From Bacteroidota bacterium (GTDB lineage: Bacteria; Bacteroidota; Bacteroidia; Bacteroidales; Prolixibacteraceae): a stretch of 13,178 nucleotides of DNA. The DNA lies in assembly GCA_030691295.1 (NCBI GenBank), contig JAUYEQ010000409.1, forward strand, positions 1 through 13,178, given 5' to 3'. The position numbers were made by a program, and so were the translations under genes. The notes beneath the pieces were generated by a model. That model saw only the letters and a list, made by a program, of their open reading frames with translations. It was not told the origin of the DNA and searched no databases. Position 1 is the stretch's first letter. Each line of letters opens with the position of its first letter. This document shows positions 6,450 through 13,178 of the stretch, in pieces.

Positions 6450-6698
6450 ATGAAATGTCCCAATTGTACCGTAAATTTGGTCATGACCGACCGTAGTGGA
6501 GTTGAAATAGACTACTGCCCTGATTGCAGGGGTGTTTGGCTTGACCGTGGCGAACTCGATAAAATCATCGAGCGCTCTTCGCGAAATATAAAAAAATATC
6601 CGGATGAAAATTTTCAAGGCAAACAGTATTATCCTAAGGAAGGAGATTCTCGCTACAAAAAGAAAAAAGGACTTTTAGGAGAGATTTTTGATTTTTAA
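6450..6698 (+). CDS. TFIIB-type zinc-ribbon protein
   Basis: The 82-residue protein starts with a single zinc ribbon: CPNC (Cys3, Cys6) and CPDCRGVWLDRGELDKII (residues 23-40; Cys23, Cys26). This is the signature of the zf-TFIIB family of small bacterial proteins. The rest is a basic, low-complexity linker (about 46-73) and a short hydrophobic end (GLLGEIFDF). Members are common but uncharacterised; nucleic acid or protein binding is assumed from the ribbon only. It sits 19 nt after the small lipoprotein gene and 39 nt before purE on the same strand, so it could lead the purE operon. Confidence 0.8.
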   Translation: MKCPNCTVNLVMTDRSGVEIDYCPDCRGVWLDRGELDKIIERSSRNIKKYPDENFQGKQYYPKEGDSRYKKKKGLLGEIFDF

Positions 6699-6737
6699 GT
6701 AGTAGTTTTACAGATATTGAATAGTAGAAAGATAGTT

Positions 6738-7229
6738 ATGAAAAGAAAGTTAGTTAGTATTGTTATGGGTTCAGATTCCGATTTGCCCATAATGAAACAG
6801 GCAGCAGAAATGTTTGACATATTCGGAATTGGGTACGAAATTGATATAGTTTCGGCACACAGAACGCCCGAGAAACTTTATGAATTTGCATCAAATGCTC
6901 ATAATCGGGGAATTGATGTTATAATTGCAGGAGCCGGCGGGGCAGCACATTTGCCGGGGATGGTAGCAGCTATTTCGCCCTTACCTGTTATTGGCGTGCC
7001 AATTAAATCAAGCAACTCCATTGATGGTTGGGATTCCGTACTTTCTATATTACAAATGCCTGGAGGTGTACCTGTTGCAACCGTAGCTCTCAATGGGGCT
7101 AAAAATGCGGGGATCCTTGCTGCTCAAATAGTTTCGACTTCTGACAGTTTGCTTAGAAATAAAATTATTCAATACAAACTTGAATTAAAAGAACAAGTAT
7201 TAGAAAAATCAAAAAAAATGAAGCCATAG
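6738..7229 (+). CDS. purE: N5-carboxyaminoimidazole ribonucleotide mutase (PurE)
   Basis: The 163-residue protein matches class I PurE, which moves the carboxylate of N5-CAIR to carbon to give CAIR in de novo purine synthesis. Visible motifs are GSDSD (11-15, nucleotide binding), SAHRTP (39-44, conserved His41), GAGGAAHLPGM (65-75), PVIGVPI (83-89) and LQMPGGVPVAT (105-115). I start at ATG 6738; a TTG at 6717 would add seven unconserved residues. The length is normal for class I. The ATP-dependent partner PurK is not in the window. The stop (7227-7229) is followed after one base by the start of the DUF6671 gene, so the two are almost certainly co-translated. Whether this is the only purE of the genome or a second copy cannot be told. 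Confidence 0.93.
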   Translation: MKRKLVSIVMGSDSDLPIMKQAAEMFDIFGIGYEIDIVSAHRTPEKLYEFASNAHNRGIDVIIAGAGGAAHLPGMVAAISPLPVIGVPIKSSNSIDGWDSVLSILQMPGGVPVATVALNGAKNAGILAAQIVSTSDSLLRNKIIQYKLELKEQVLEKSKKMKP

Positions 7230-7230
7230 A

Positions 7231-8073
7231 ATGGATTTTTACAGAGAGATAGAAATTATTATAGCAACTAAGCATAAAAAAGAAGAAGTAATTGCCCCAA
7301 TTCTTAAAAAAGAGTTGGGCGTAATTTGCGTAACACCTATAGGATTGGATACAGATAAGTTAGGGACTTTCTCAGGAGAAGTGGAGAGGGAAGATGACCC
7401 GATTTCAACCCTGCGAAAAAAGTGTCTGATGGCAATTGAAGTAAGTGGTATTGGTGTGGCAGTTGCAAATGAAGGTTCATTCGGAGGACATCCGACCGTT
7501 TTTTTTGCACATGCCGACGATGAACTGGTTATGCTTATTGACAAAGAAAACGGAATTGAAATAATCGAAAGAGAACTTAGCATAGATACGAATTTTAATG
7601 GCGCAGAAATAAATTCAGAGCATGAGCTTATTGATTTTGCAAATAGAATTGGTTTCCCTTCGCATGGTATAATACTAAAAAAGGCAAAGTATAATTACTC
7701 AGTCATTATCAAAGAGAATAGTACTATTGATGAGCTAATTGGAAATTACAACATAATAAAAAATTCTGTTGGCTCAGCATATGCCGAAACTGATATGCGT
7801 GCAATGTATAACCCAACCAGAATGAAAGTTATCGCTAAGGCAACAGAAAGGCTTGTAACAAAAATCAAATCCTTATGTCCAAATTGCAATACAGTTGGTT
7901 TTGGGATTGTTGAAGCGATTAAGGGTTTACCCTGCGAAATGTGTGGTTTACCTACAAGGTCAACGCGAAAACACATTTATCGTTGCCAAAAGTGCAGTTA
8001 TCAAATGGAAAATGAGTTCCCTTTTGACAAAAGGGTCGAAAGCCCTCAATTCTGTGAATATTGTAATCCATAA
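7231..8073 (+). CDS. DUF6671 family protein with two zinc ribbons
   Basis: The 280-residue protein matches what I recall of DUF6671, a family of unknown function. The N-terminal part has IATKHKKEEVIAPILKKELG (11-30), a GLDTDKLGTFSGEVER block (38-53), AVANEGSFGGHP (77-88) and TDMRAMYNPTRMKVI (187-201). The C-terminus carries four CxxC pairs (216/219, 235/238, 252/255, 275/278), enough for two zinc ribbons. The layout IATxHxK, then a stretch ending in an acidic-Gly segment, recalls house-cleaning ITPases of the Ham1/YjjX type, but this is by eye only. It is soluble, with no signal peptide. The start one base after the purE stop and the next gene 16 nt downstream place it firmly in an operon. 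Confidence 0.75.
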   Translation: MDFYREIEIIIATKHKKEEVIAPILKKELGVICVTPIGLDTDKLGTFSGEVEREDDPISTLRKKCLMAIEVSGIGVAVANEGSFGGHPTVFFAHADDELVMLIDKENGIEIIERELSIDTNFNGAEINSEHELIDFANRIGFPSHGIILKKAKYNYSVIIKENSTIDELIGNYNIIKNSVGSAYAETDMRAMYNPTRMKVIAKATERLVTKIKSLCPNCNTVGFGIVEAIKGLPCEMCGLPTRSTRKHIYRCQKCSYQMENEFPFDKRVESPQFCEYCNP

Positions 8074-8089
8074 TTTACAAATAAAAAAA

Positions 8090-9274
8090 ATGAAGAGATT
8101 TTTGACAGTAATAGCATCGTTCATTACAATGCTTTGTATAGGAAGTATTTATGCCTGGAGTATTGTGGCTGATGAATTAATAAAGCACTACAACTTTTCG
8201 GCATCTGAGTCACAAATTGTTTTCGGAACTGTTATATTTATATTCCCAGTAACAATGATTTTTGTAGGGTTAATGAGTAAAAAGTTTAATCCTAAGTATT
8301 TTGGCTATATTTCAGGTATTTTATTCTCAGCAGGATATTTTTTAGCCAGTTTTTCGGAAGGCAATTTTTGGCCAATTTATATAGGTGTTGGAGTTATAGC
8401 AGGTATCGGTACTGGTTTTGGCTATTGGTTTTCACTTACTTCGTCCGTTAAATCGTTTCCCGAAAGAAAAGGACTCATTACGGGCATAGCCGCAGCCGGA
8501 TTTGGCTTGGGAGCCGTTTTTATGTCCGAAATATCCCAAATCATTTTATCTAATGGCAACAATATCATGGATTTTTTTAGAATTGTTGCAATCGTATATG
8601 GTTTAATTATTCTAATTTTTACCAATTTTGTTTTTCAATACAAACAAGAATCAGCCGACAATGAAGCTCCACCTAAAGTTTCTTATTTTGTAAGTTCAAA
8701 TATTTTCAAAAAATTATTTTTGGGCATTTTCCTTGGCACATTTGCAGGTTTTCTTATTATAGGAAGCTTAAAAATTATTGGTAGCCAATACAGCATTACA
8801 AATGACAGTTTGATACTTGGCGTTGCATTATTTGCCATAGCAAACTTTTCTGGCAGATTAGGCTGGGGTTTGCTTAGTGACTATTTTGGAGCCAGTTTAA
8901 CTATATTTTTAGCACTTCTATTCCAATCTTTATCAATAATTTCATTGATTGTATTCCCTTTAACTGATATTTTGTATTTAGTGCTCTCTATATTTATTGG
9001 GTTTGGTTTTGGAGGAAACTTTGTTCTTTTTGCAAAGGAGTCAGCTCAGGTATTTGGAGTGAAAAATCTTGGATTGGTCTATCCTTATGTGTTTATAGGT
9101 ACTGCATTTGCTGGCATAACAGGTCCGTTTAGCGGTGGTTTATTATTCGATATTTCAGGTTCATATAACTATGCAATTATACTTGCGAGTACTATGAGTG
9201 TTTTGGGAAGCTTAATATTTTTAATTCACTTTATTAAATCAAGTGGAGATAAGTCATCTATAGATAAATTATGA
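8090..9274 (+). CDS. OFA-family MFS transporter (oxalate/formate antiporter-like)
   Basis: The 394-residue inner-membrane protein has about 12 hydrophobic helices and belongs to the major facilitator superfamily. The block GIGTGFGYWFSLTSSVKSFP with RKGLITGIAAAGFGLGAVF (about 105-143) is the OFA-family signature around helices 4-5. NFSGRLGWGLLSDYFG (252-267) is the helix 8-9 loop region. The position matching the oxalate-binding Lys355 of OxlT, by eye in NLGLVYPYV, is Val334, so oxalate is an unlikely substrate; another monocarboxylate or dicarboxylate is possible. I use ATG 8090, which gives a normal N-terminus (MKRFLTVIASFITMLCIG). Upstream extension in frame would overlap the DUF6671 gene. 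The PEP carboxylase gene follows after 37 nt. Confidence 0.85.
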   Translation: MKRFLTVIASFITMLCIGSIYAWSIVADELIKHYNFSASESQIVFGTVIFIFPVTMIFVGLMSKKFNPKYFGYISGILFSAGYFLASFSEGNFWPIYIGVGVIAGIGTGFGYWFSLTSSVKSFPERKGLITGIAAAGFGLGAVFMSEISQIILSNGNNIMDFFRIVAIVYGLIILIFTNFVFQYKQESADNEAPPKVSYFVSSNIFKKLFLGIFLGTFAGFLIIGSLKIIGSQYSITNDSLILGVALFAIANFSGRLGWGLLSDYFGASLTIFLALLFQSLSIISLIVFPLTDILYLVLSIFIGFGFGGNFVLFAKESAQVFGVKNLGLVYPYVFIGTAFAGITGPFSGGLLFDISGSYNYAIILASTMSVLGSLIFLIHFIKSSGDKSSIDKL

Positions 9275-9311
9275 AGATTTTATTGTAATAACAAATTAAT
9301 AATAATTAGAT

Positions 9312-12023
9312 ATGAGTAATAGCATAAGTCCATTTCAAAATATAAATGAACGCAAACATTTTATAATTGATTGTTATATTGAGATGCTTTCCAGGATTAA
9401 TGAACACGAAATTATTCCTTTTATTAATAGCAACAACAAAAAAAATGCATTAGCTGTTAACGAAGATTCAATCTTAACTGATAAAATAATTCAATCATTA
9501 AGCATTTATTTTCAGTTGATGACGTTTGTTGAAGAAAATGCTGCTACACAATACCGTAGAAAACTGGAAAATCAAAAAAGTATTGCTTCAATAAGAGGCT
9601 CTTGGGCCGAGGTTTTTGAAATTTGGAGAGAGCAGAAAATAGTAGAAGATGATATGCTGAGAACCATTTCACAGGTTAACATTATGCCTGTACTTACAGC
9701 GCATCCTACCGAAGCAAAAAGGGTAACTGTTATTGAAATTCATCGTGAATTGTATTTGCTTTTGGTTCAAAGAGAAAATCTATCTCTAAGTAAATTAGAA
9801 CAAAATGAGAATAAAGAAAAAATCATTAATCTTTTGGAAAGGTGGTGGAGAACTGGTGAAATTTATTTAGAGAAACCTGATGTCAGTCATGAGAGGGCAA
9901 ATGCCATTTATTACTTAAGCAGAATATTTCCTGCGGTTTTAGAAAAAAGTGACCAACAACTTAAGTGGTCATGGATTGAAATGGGCTTTAGCCCCGATAA
10001 AATAAAAAATCCCGATATATTTCCAAAAATCAGTTTCGGAAGCTGGGTTGGTGGCGACAGAGACGGTCACCCTTTTGTAACTCCTGGTTTTACGCAGGAA
10101 ACTCTATTATTACACAGAGATTATGCACTTTCAATAATTAAGACACAATTGTTGGCATTAGCAGCTAAACTTTCAATTTCGGCGTTAAGTAATCCAGTGC
10201 CATTTTTACTAACCGAAGCGATTGAAAAGAAAACAGAAGCATTAGGCGAAGCCGGTGAAAAAGTTGTTCGAAGAAATCATTATGAACCATGGAGGCGGTA
10301 TGTAAGTTTGATTTCATTACAGTTAGATAATACTATTACCGGAAAAAATGCTGATACCAATGCACAATACAGGTCAAGCAATGCTTTATCCAAAGACCTG
10401 AAGTTTTTGAGAACAATTCTTATCAATAACGGATTAAAAGGAATATCCGAAGATTTGCTATTTCCAATTGAAAGGTCATTAAACTGTTTTGGATTTCATC
10501 TGGCAAAATTAGATATAAGGCAAAACAGTGCTTATCACGACAAAGCCATCTCTCAAATCTTGTCGAAATCAGGCTATAGTGAATACGATTTTGAAAATTG
10601 GGAAGAACAAAAACGTGTCAACTTTTTAAACAAAGTTTTAGAAAACAACACTCCAATTACTGACATTACAGTTTCCTACGGAACTGAAGCCGATAATGTG
10701 TTGGATTGTTACAGAGTAGTTCGAAATCACATCAATCAATATGGTTCGGACGGTATAGGTTCTTTTATTATAAGTATGACCCGCAACCTCAGCGATTTGC
10801 TAGTAGTATATCTACTGTTGGGAGAAACTCAACTGTTAAATACGAACATAAAAGTCGTTCCGCTATTTGAAACAATAAAAGATCTTAATAATGGACCCCA
10901 AATATTAGATAAATTCCTGCAACACCCCATAACTAAACAAAGGTTTACTGATAATACGCACAAACAAGAAGTTATGTTGGGTTATAGTGACAGCAATAAA
11001 GATGGTGGAACAATCGCCAGCAAATGGAACATATTCAAAGCGGAAAAAGAATTTTCAGAAATTGGCAAAAAAAATAATTCAGTAGTATACTTTTTTCATG
11101 GAACAGGAGGTACCATAAGTAGAGGAGGTGGTAAATATCATCGCTTTTTAGAAAGTATGCCTACAAACACTATAAATGGAAATTTTAAAATTACAGTACA
11201 AGGAGAGTCAGTTGCACAACTTTTCGGGAATCCGCTAACTGCAACCTATAACTTAAATGCACTAGCCTCGGGGGTAGCAAAACAAACTATCAACAGCAAA
11301 TTCAATAATAACGAATCAACTTTCCCCAATGAAACAATGCAGTTTTTAGCTCAAAAATCGTACGAACATTACAAAGATTTTATTGAAACCCCAGGTTTTA
11401 TAAACTTTTTCAGCAAAGCTACATGTATTGATTTATTAGAAAAAAGCAAAATTGGCTCGCGTCCTGCCAGGAGAACAGGTGTAAGAACTCTTAATGATCT
11501 GAGAGCAATTCCCTGGGTATTTAGCTGGAATCTTTCACGTTTTACTATTACAGGTTGGTATGGTATTGGCGAAGCTCTGAAAAAGTTAAAAGAAGAAAAA
11601 CCCGAAGCATTTAGTGATTTAAAAAAACAAATAAATGAATGCGCATTTATCAGGTTTTTATTAATTCAAACAGAAACAAATTTAATTCTTTCAAATGTTG
11701 AATTAATGAAACTATATGCAGAACTTGTTGAAAATGAATATGAAAGAGAGTTGTTTCTGAATAAGATACTTGTTGATTACGAAAATGGTTTTAACCTCAT
11801 TGCTGAGCTCTTAGGTGAAGTGGCTGAAATAAGAAGGAAAGGACAATATGACAATTTAAAATGGAGAAATAGCAAATTAGAAATACTACATAAACTTCAT
11901 ATTATCTATTTAAAGCAATGGAGAAAAACGAATGATCAAGACAGCATTGAAAAAGATGAAATGCTCACAAAATTACTAAGTATAATTAATTCATTATCAA
12001 GTGGATTAAAGAATACTGGATGA
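9312..12023 (+). CDS. ppc: Phosphoenolpyruvate carboxylase
   Basis: The 903-residue enzyme adds bicarbonate to PEP to give oxaloacetate, an anaplerotic step in the cytoplasm. Family motifs in order are LTAHPTEAKR (128-137, catalytic His131), GGDRDGHP (247-254), AKLDIRQNS (398-406), GYSDSNKDGG (557-566, Lys563), FHGTGGTISRGGG (595-607), GSRPARRTG (715-723) and LRAIPWVFSWN (730-740). The C-terminus ends in NTG, as in canonical enzymes, so the protein is complete. Oddities: the first arginine of the usual FHGRGG loop is Thr598, while the second, essential one is kept (Arg604). Residues near the aspartate-inhibition site of the E. coli enzyme differ (Asn796 where Lys773 is expected, by eye). It ends the run of genes from purE, 37 nt after the transporter, and shares their AT-rich composition. 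Confidence 0.95.
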   Translation: MSNSISPFQNINERKHFIIDCYIEMLSRINEHEIIPFINSNNKKNALAVNEDSILTDKIIQSLSIYFQLMTFVEENAATQYRRKLENQKSIASIRGSWAEVFEIWREQKIVEDDMLRTISQVNIMPVLTAHPTEAKRVTVIEIHRELYLLLVQRENLSLSKLEQNENKEKIINLLERWWRTGEIYLEKPDVSHERANAIYYLSRIFPAVLEKSDQQLKWSWIEMGFSPDKIKNPDIFPKISFGSWVGGDRDGHPFVTPGFTQETLLLHRDYALSIIKTQLLALAAKLSISALSNPVPFLLTEAIEKKTEALGEAGEKVVRRNHYEPWRRYVSLISLQLDNTITGKNADTNAQYRSSNALSKDLKFLRTILINNGLKGISEDLLFPIERSLNCFGFHLAKLDIRQNSAYHDKAISQILSKSGYSEYDFENWEEQKRVNFLNKVLENNTPITDITVSYGTEADNVLDCYRVVRNHINQYGSDGIGSFIISMTRNLSDLLVVYLLLGETQLLNTNIKVVPLFETIKDLNNGPQILDKFLQHPITKQRFTDNTHKQEVMLGYSDSNKDGGTIASKWNIFKAEKEFSEIGKKNNSVVYFFHGTGGTISRGGGKYHRFLESMPTNTINGNFKITVQGESVAQLFGNPLTATYNLNALASGVAKQTINSKFNNNESTFPNETMQFLAQKSYEHYKDFIETPGFINFFSKATCIDLLEKSKIGSRPARRTGVRTLNDLRAIPWVFSWNLSRFTITGWYGIGEALKKLKEEKPEAFSDLKKQINECAFIRFLLIQTETNLILSNVELMKLYAELVENEYERELFLNKILVDYENGFNLIAELLGEVAEIRRKGQYDNLKWRNSKLEILHKLHIIYLKQWRKTNDQDSIEKDEMLTKLLSIINSLSSGLKNTG

Positions 12024-12159
12024 AAGATCATTGATACAAAATCAGAAAATTTCATTAGATTTTTTTACGACTACTCGGATAATAAGTATTTGTATTTGTA
12101 ACTTCGATAGTTTTATTGGAAGTGTGAATTATAGTTAGATATAAAAAAATCATGGTGTA

Positions 12160-12351
12160 ATGGACAAAATTAATGCTCAGAATTTAATGTGTATTTTGTT
12201 CATTTATTTTTACTATTTACTTATTCTTATCGAATTAAACAGAAACAAGCTCTGCTGAGGAGAAGGAAAGGAAGATGAGTTGTTAGGAAAACTTCAAATC
12301 AAACTTGGCAAATCAAATGAAGAACTGCGTAAGCTTATTTCGGAGCTTTAG
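12160..12351 (+). pseudogene. Small broken ORF, membrane helix plus helical tail with an in-frame TGA
   Basis: ATG 12160 opens 32 codons (a hydrophobic helix, CILFIYFYYLLILIEL) ending at TGA 12256-12258. The same frame then stays open for 30 codons, with KEDELLGKLQIKLG and KSNEELRKLISEL, up to TAG 12349-12351. A strong terminator starts 17 nt later, so the two halves look like one former gene. Between about 12250 and 12275 another frame gives SAEEKERK, so frameshifts rather than a single stop may have broken it. No family is recognised. The rest of 12024-12159 and 12352-12367 holds nothing that I can identify. Confidence 0.4.
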
Positions 12352-12367
12352 TGCTTCCGGAAAGTAA

Positions 12368-12410
12368 AAAAAGCATCGTTCAGTAATTTTATTATTGAAC
12401 GATGCTTTTT
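12368..12410. terminator. Strong bidirectional rho-independent terminator
   Basis: A perfect 15-bp inverted repeat, AAAAAGCATCGTTCA (12368-12382) and TGAACGATGCTTTTT (12396-12410), extends inward by four more pairs including one G-T. It carries T-runs on both strands. It lies between the plus-strand block ending at 12351 and the convergent peptidase gene ending at 12437, and should stop transcription from both. Confidence 0.9.
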
Positions 12411-12436
12411 GCTTCCTGAGCTTTGCTCAACAGTTT

Positions 12437-13177
12437 TTACTTCATCTGTTCATTCCATTTTGAACGGTCGGGTGGAGTAGGGGAGTTGACCTTTTTTACA
12501 GGGTTTTCCTGAAGTTGTTTGAGCAACACTTCCACAGCTTTTTCGATGCAGGGATCTATTCCTTTTGCCAGTTGCTCGGGGCGGTCAACCACTTCAATGT
12601 CGGGGTAAACACCAATGCCTTCGATGATCCACTCTTCGTTTTCGTCGTAAATTCCAAATCGCGGAACAGCAATGTAACCGCCGTCAACCAATCCTGCATT
12701 GCCCGACATGCCAACCAGTCCGCCCCACGTGCGGGTTCCGATCAGTTGTCCCAAACCTTTCTTCCGGAAGTAATAAGGAAAAGCATCGCCGCCTGAGGAT
12801 GAATAACCGTTCATCAGCATTACTTTCGGGCCATTGTGCGCCACGCCCGGAGTTTTCATGGCCGATAAACCGCTGCGCTGCCAGTAGCTGAGAGTTTTTC
12901 GTTCAAGCAGGTTGGTCATCACATCAGGAATAAAACCTCCGCCGTTGTAACGGTCGTCTATGATCAGCGCTTCTTTTTCGTGGTAAGCGTACATTCCGCG
13001 GTACAATTCGCGGTTTCCATCGGTACTCGTATTTGGCACATGAATGTAGCCGATTTTTCCTCCTGAAAGTTTGTCAACCATTGCACGGCGCTCGTTTACC
13101 CAATTCAGGTTGAGCAATTCCAGTTCACTGGCGATTGGTTTGATGGTATAAGTTTTGGCCCCGGTTGCTTCCGGTTT
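12437..13177 (-). CDS. Tricorn-type S41 peptidase, C-terminal part (N-terminus outside the window)
   Basis: On the minus strand the frame is open from the window edge (13177) to TAA at 12437-12439, showing the last 246 residues. The visible part is the S41 protease core of tricorn-like proteins. DDRYNGGGF carries the oxyanion glycines. NGYSSSGGDAFPYYF contains the serine nucleophile; by eye the third Ser (visible residue 128) aligns with tricorn Ser965. GTRTWGGLVG and EWIIEGIGVYPDIEV follow, the latter with the glutamate of the catalytic set. The residue after the serine is Gly, where tricorn has Asp. Full-length relatives run to about 1000-1100 residues with beta-propellers and a PDZ domain upstream, which would lie beyond the edge. 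Such bacterial homologues are often exported, but the signal peptide is not visible. An apparent start at 13117 (TTG) is internal. Confidence 0.9.
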   Translation of the reverse strand, partial: KPEATGAKTYTIKPIASELELLNLNWVNERRAMVDKLSGGKIGYIHVPNTSTDGNRELYRGMYAYHEKEALIIDDRYNGGGFIPDVMTNLLERKTLSYWQRSGLSAMKTPGVAHNGPKVMLMNGYSSSGGDAFPYYFRKKGLGQLIGTRTWGGLVGMSGNAGLVDGGYIAVPRFGIYDENEEWIIEGIGVYPDIEVVDRPEQLAKGIDPCIEKAVEVLLKQLQENPVKKVNSPTPPDRSKWNEQMK

Positions 13178-13178
13178 C

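Noticed and set aside
6717..6737. TTG start for PurE seven codons upstream
   Set aside because: The added residues are not part of the PurE fold and ATG 6738 directly precedes the first strand.
6738..7229. LarB-type carboxylase of nickel-pincer cofactor synthesis, which shares a PurE-like domain
   Set aside because: Length and motifs (GSDSD at the N-terminus, LQMPGGVPVAT) are those of true PurE, and no larA, larC or larE is nearby.
7895..8089. N-terminal extension of the MFS transporter frame
   Set aside because: It overlaps the end of the DUF6671 gene in another frame and has no membrane-protein character; ATG 8090 gives a normal family N-terminus.
12256..12258. Selenocysteine codon
   Set aside because: No SECIS-like hairpin follows the TGA and no known selenoprotein family is recognisable.

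Overview
The window looks like a chromosomal segment of an anaerobic or facultatively anaerobic Bacteroidota bacterium, probably of the Marinilabiliales/Prolixibacteraceae type. That placement is an inference. It rests on an AT-leaning genome, the near absence of Shine-Dalgarno sequences, a TAnnTTTG-type -7 promoter box, a monomeric [FeFe]-hydrogenase with the domain order common in this phylum, a secreted CE2 esterase, a tricorn-type S41 peptidase and short palindromic intergenic repeats.

Left part (1-3600), visibly richer in G+C. A 3'-terminal piece of a PaaI-like hotdog thioesterase is followed by a 7-bp tandem repeat and a secreted CE2-type carbohydrate esterase (606-1700). An 81-bp cloverleaf-like palindromic repeat (1767-1847) sits between that gene and the convergent [FeFe]-hydrogenase gene (minus strand, 1872-3335). 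The hydrogenase has a recognisable Bacteroidota promoter at 3357-3364.

Middle part (3600-6300) is a rearranged patchwork. An ECF sigma factor gene is followed 10 nt later by a small His-rich two-helix membrane protein, then by a 60-residue hypothetical protein and possibly a 38-residue peptide. Next comes a decayed second copy of the hydrogenase promoter and 5' end (5111-5265). An IS5-type element starts directly after it. Its transposase is truncated at both ends and is fused at its cut end (about 6100) to the last 44 codons of an outer-membrane beta-barrel-like protein.

Right-centre part (6300-12350), clearly more AT-rich, reads as an accessory block on one strand. It holds a 43-residue lipoprotein, a zinc-ribbon protein, and then a tight cassette of purE, a DUF6671 protein, an OFA-family MFS transporter and phosphoenolpyruvate carboxylase. 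PurE handles the CO2-derived carboxylate of purine synthesis and PEPC fixes bicarbonate onto PEP. The DUF6671 protein has four CxxC pairs and an N-terminal part that by eye recalls house-cleaning ITPases. The transporter lacks the lysine used by the oxalate carrier OxlT. This cassette is the best candidate in the window for an undescribed functional unit. The block ends with a broken-looking small ORF and a strong bidirectional terminator at 12368-12410.

Right end (12437-13177), G+C-richer again, is the C-terminal part of a tricorn-type S41 peptidase on the minus strand. No tRNA, rRNA, CRISPR array or phage genes were seen.
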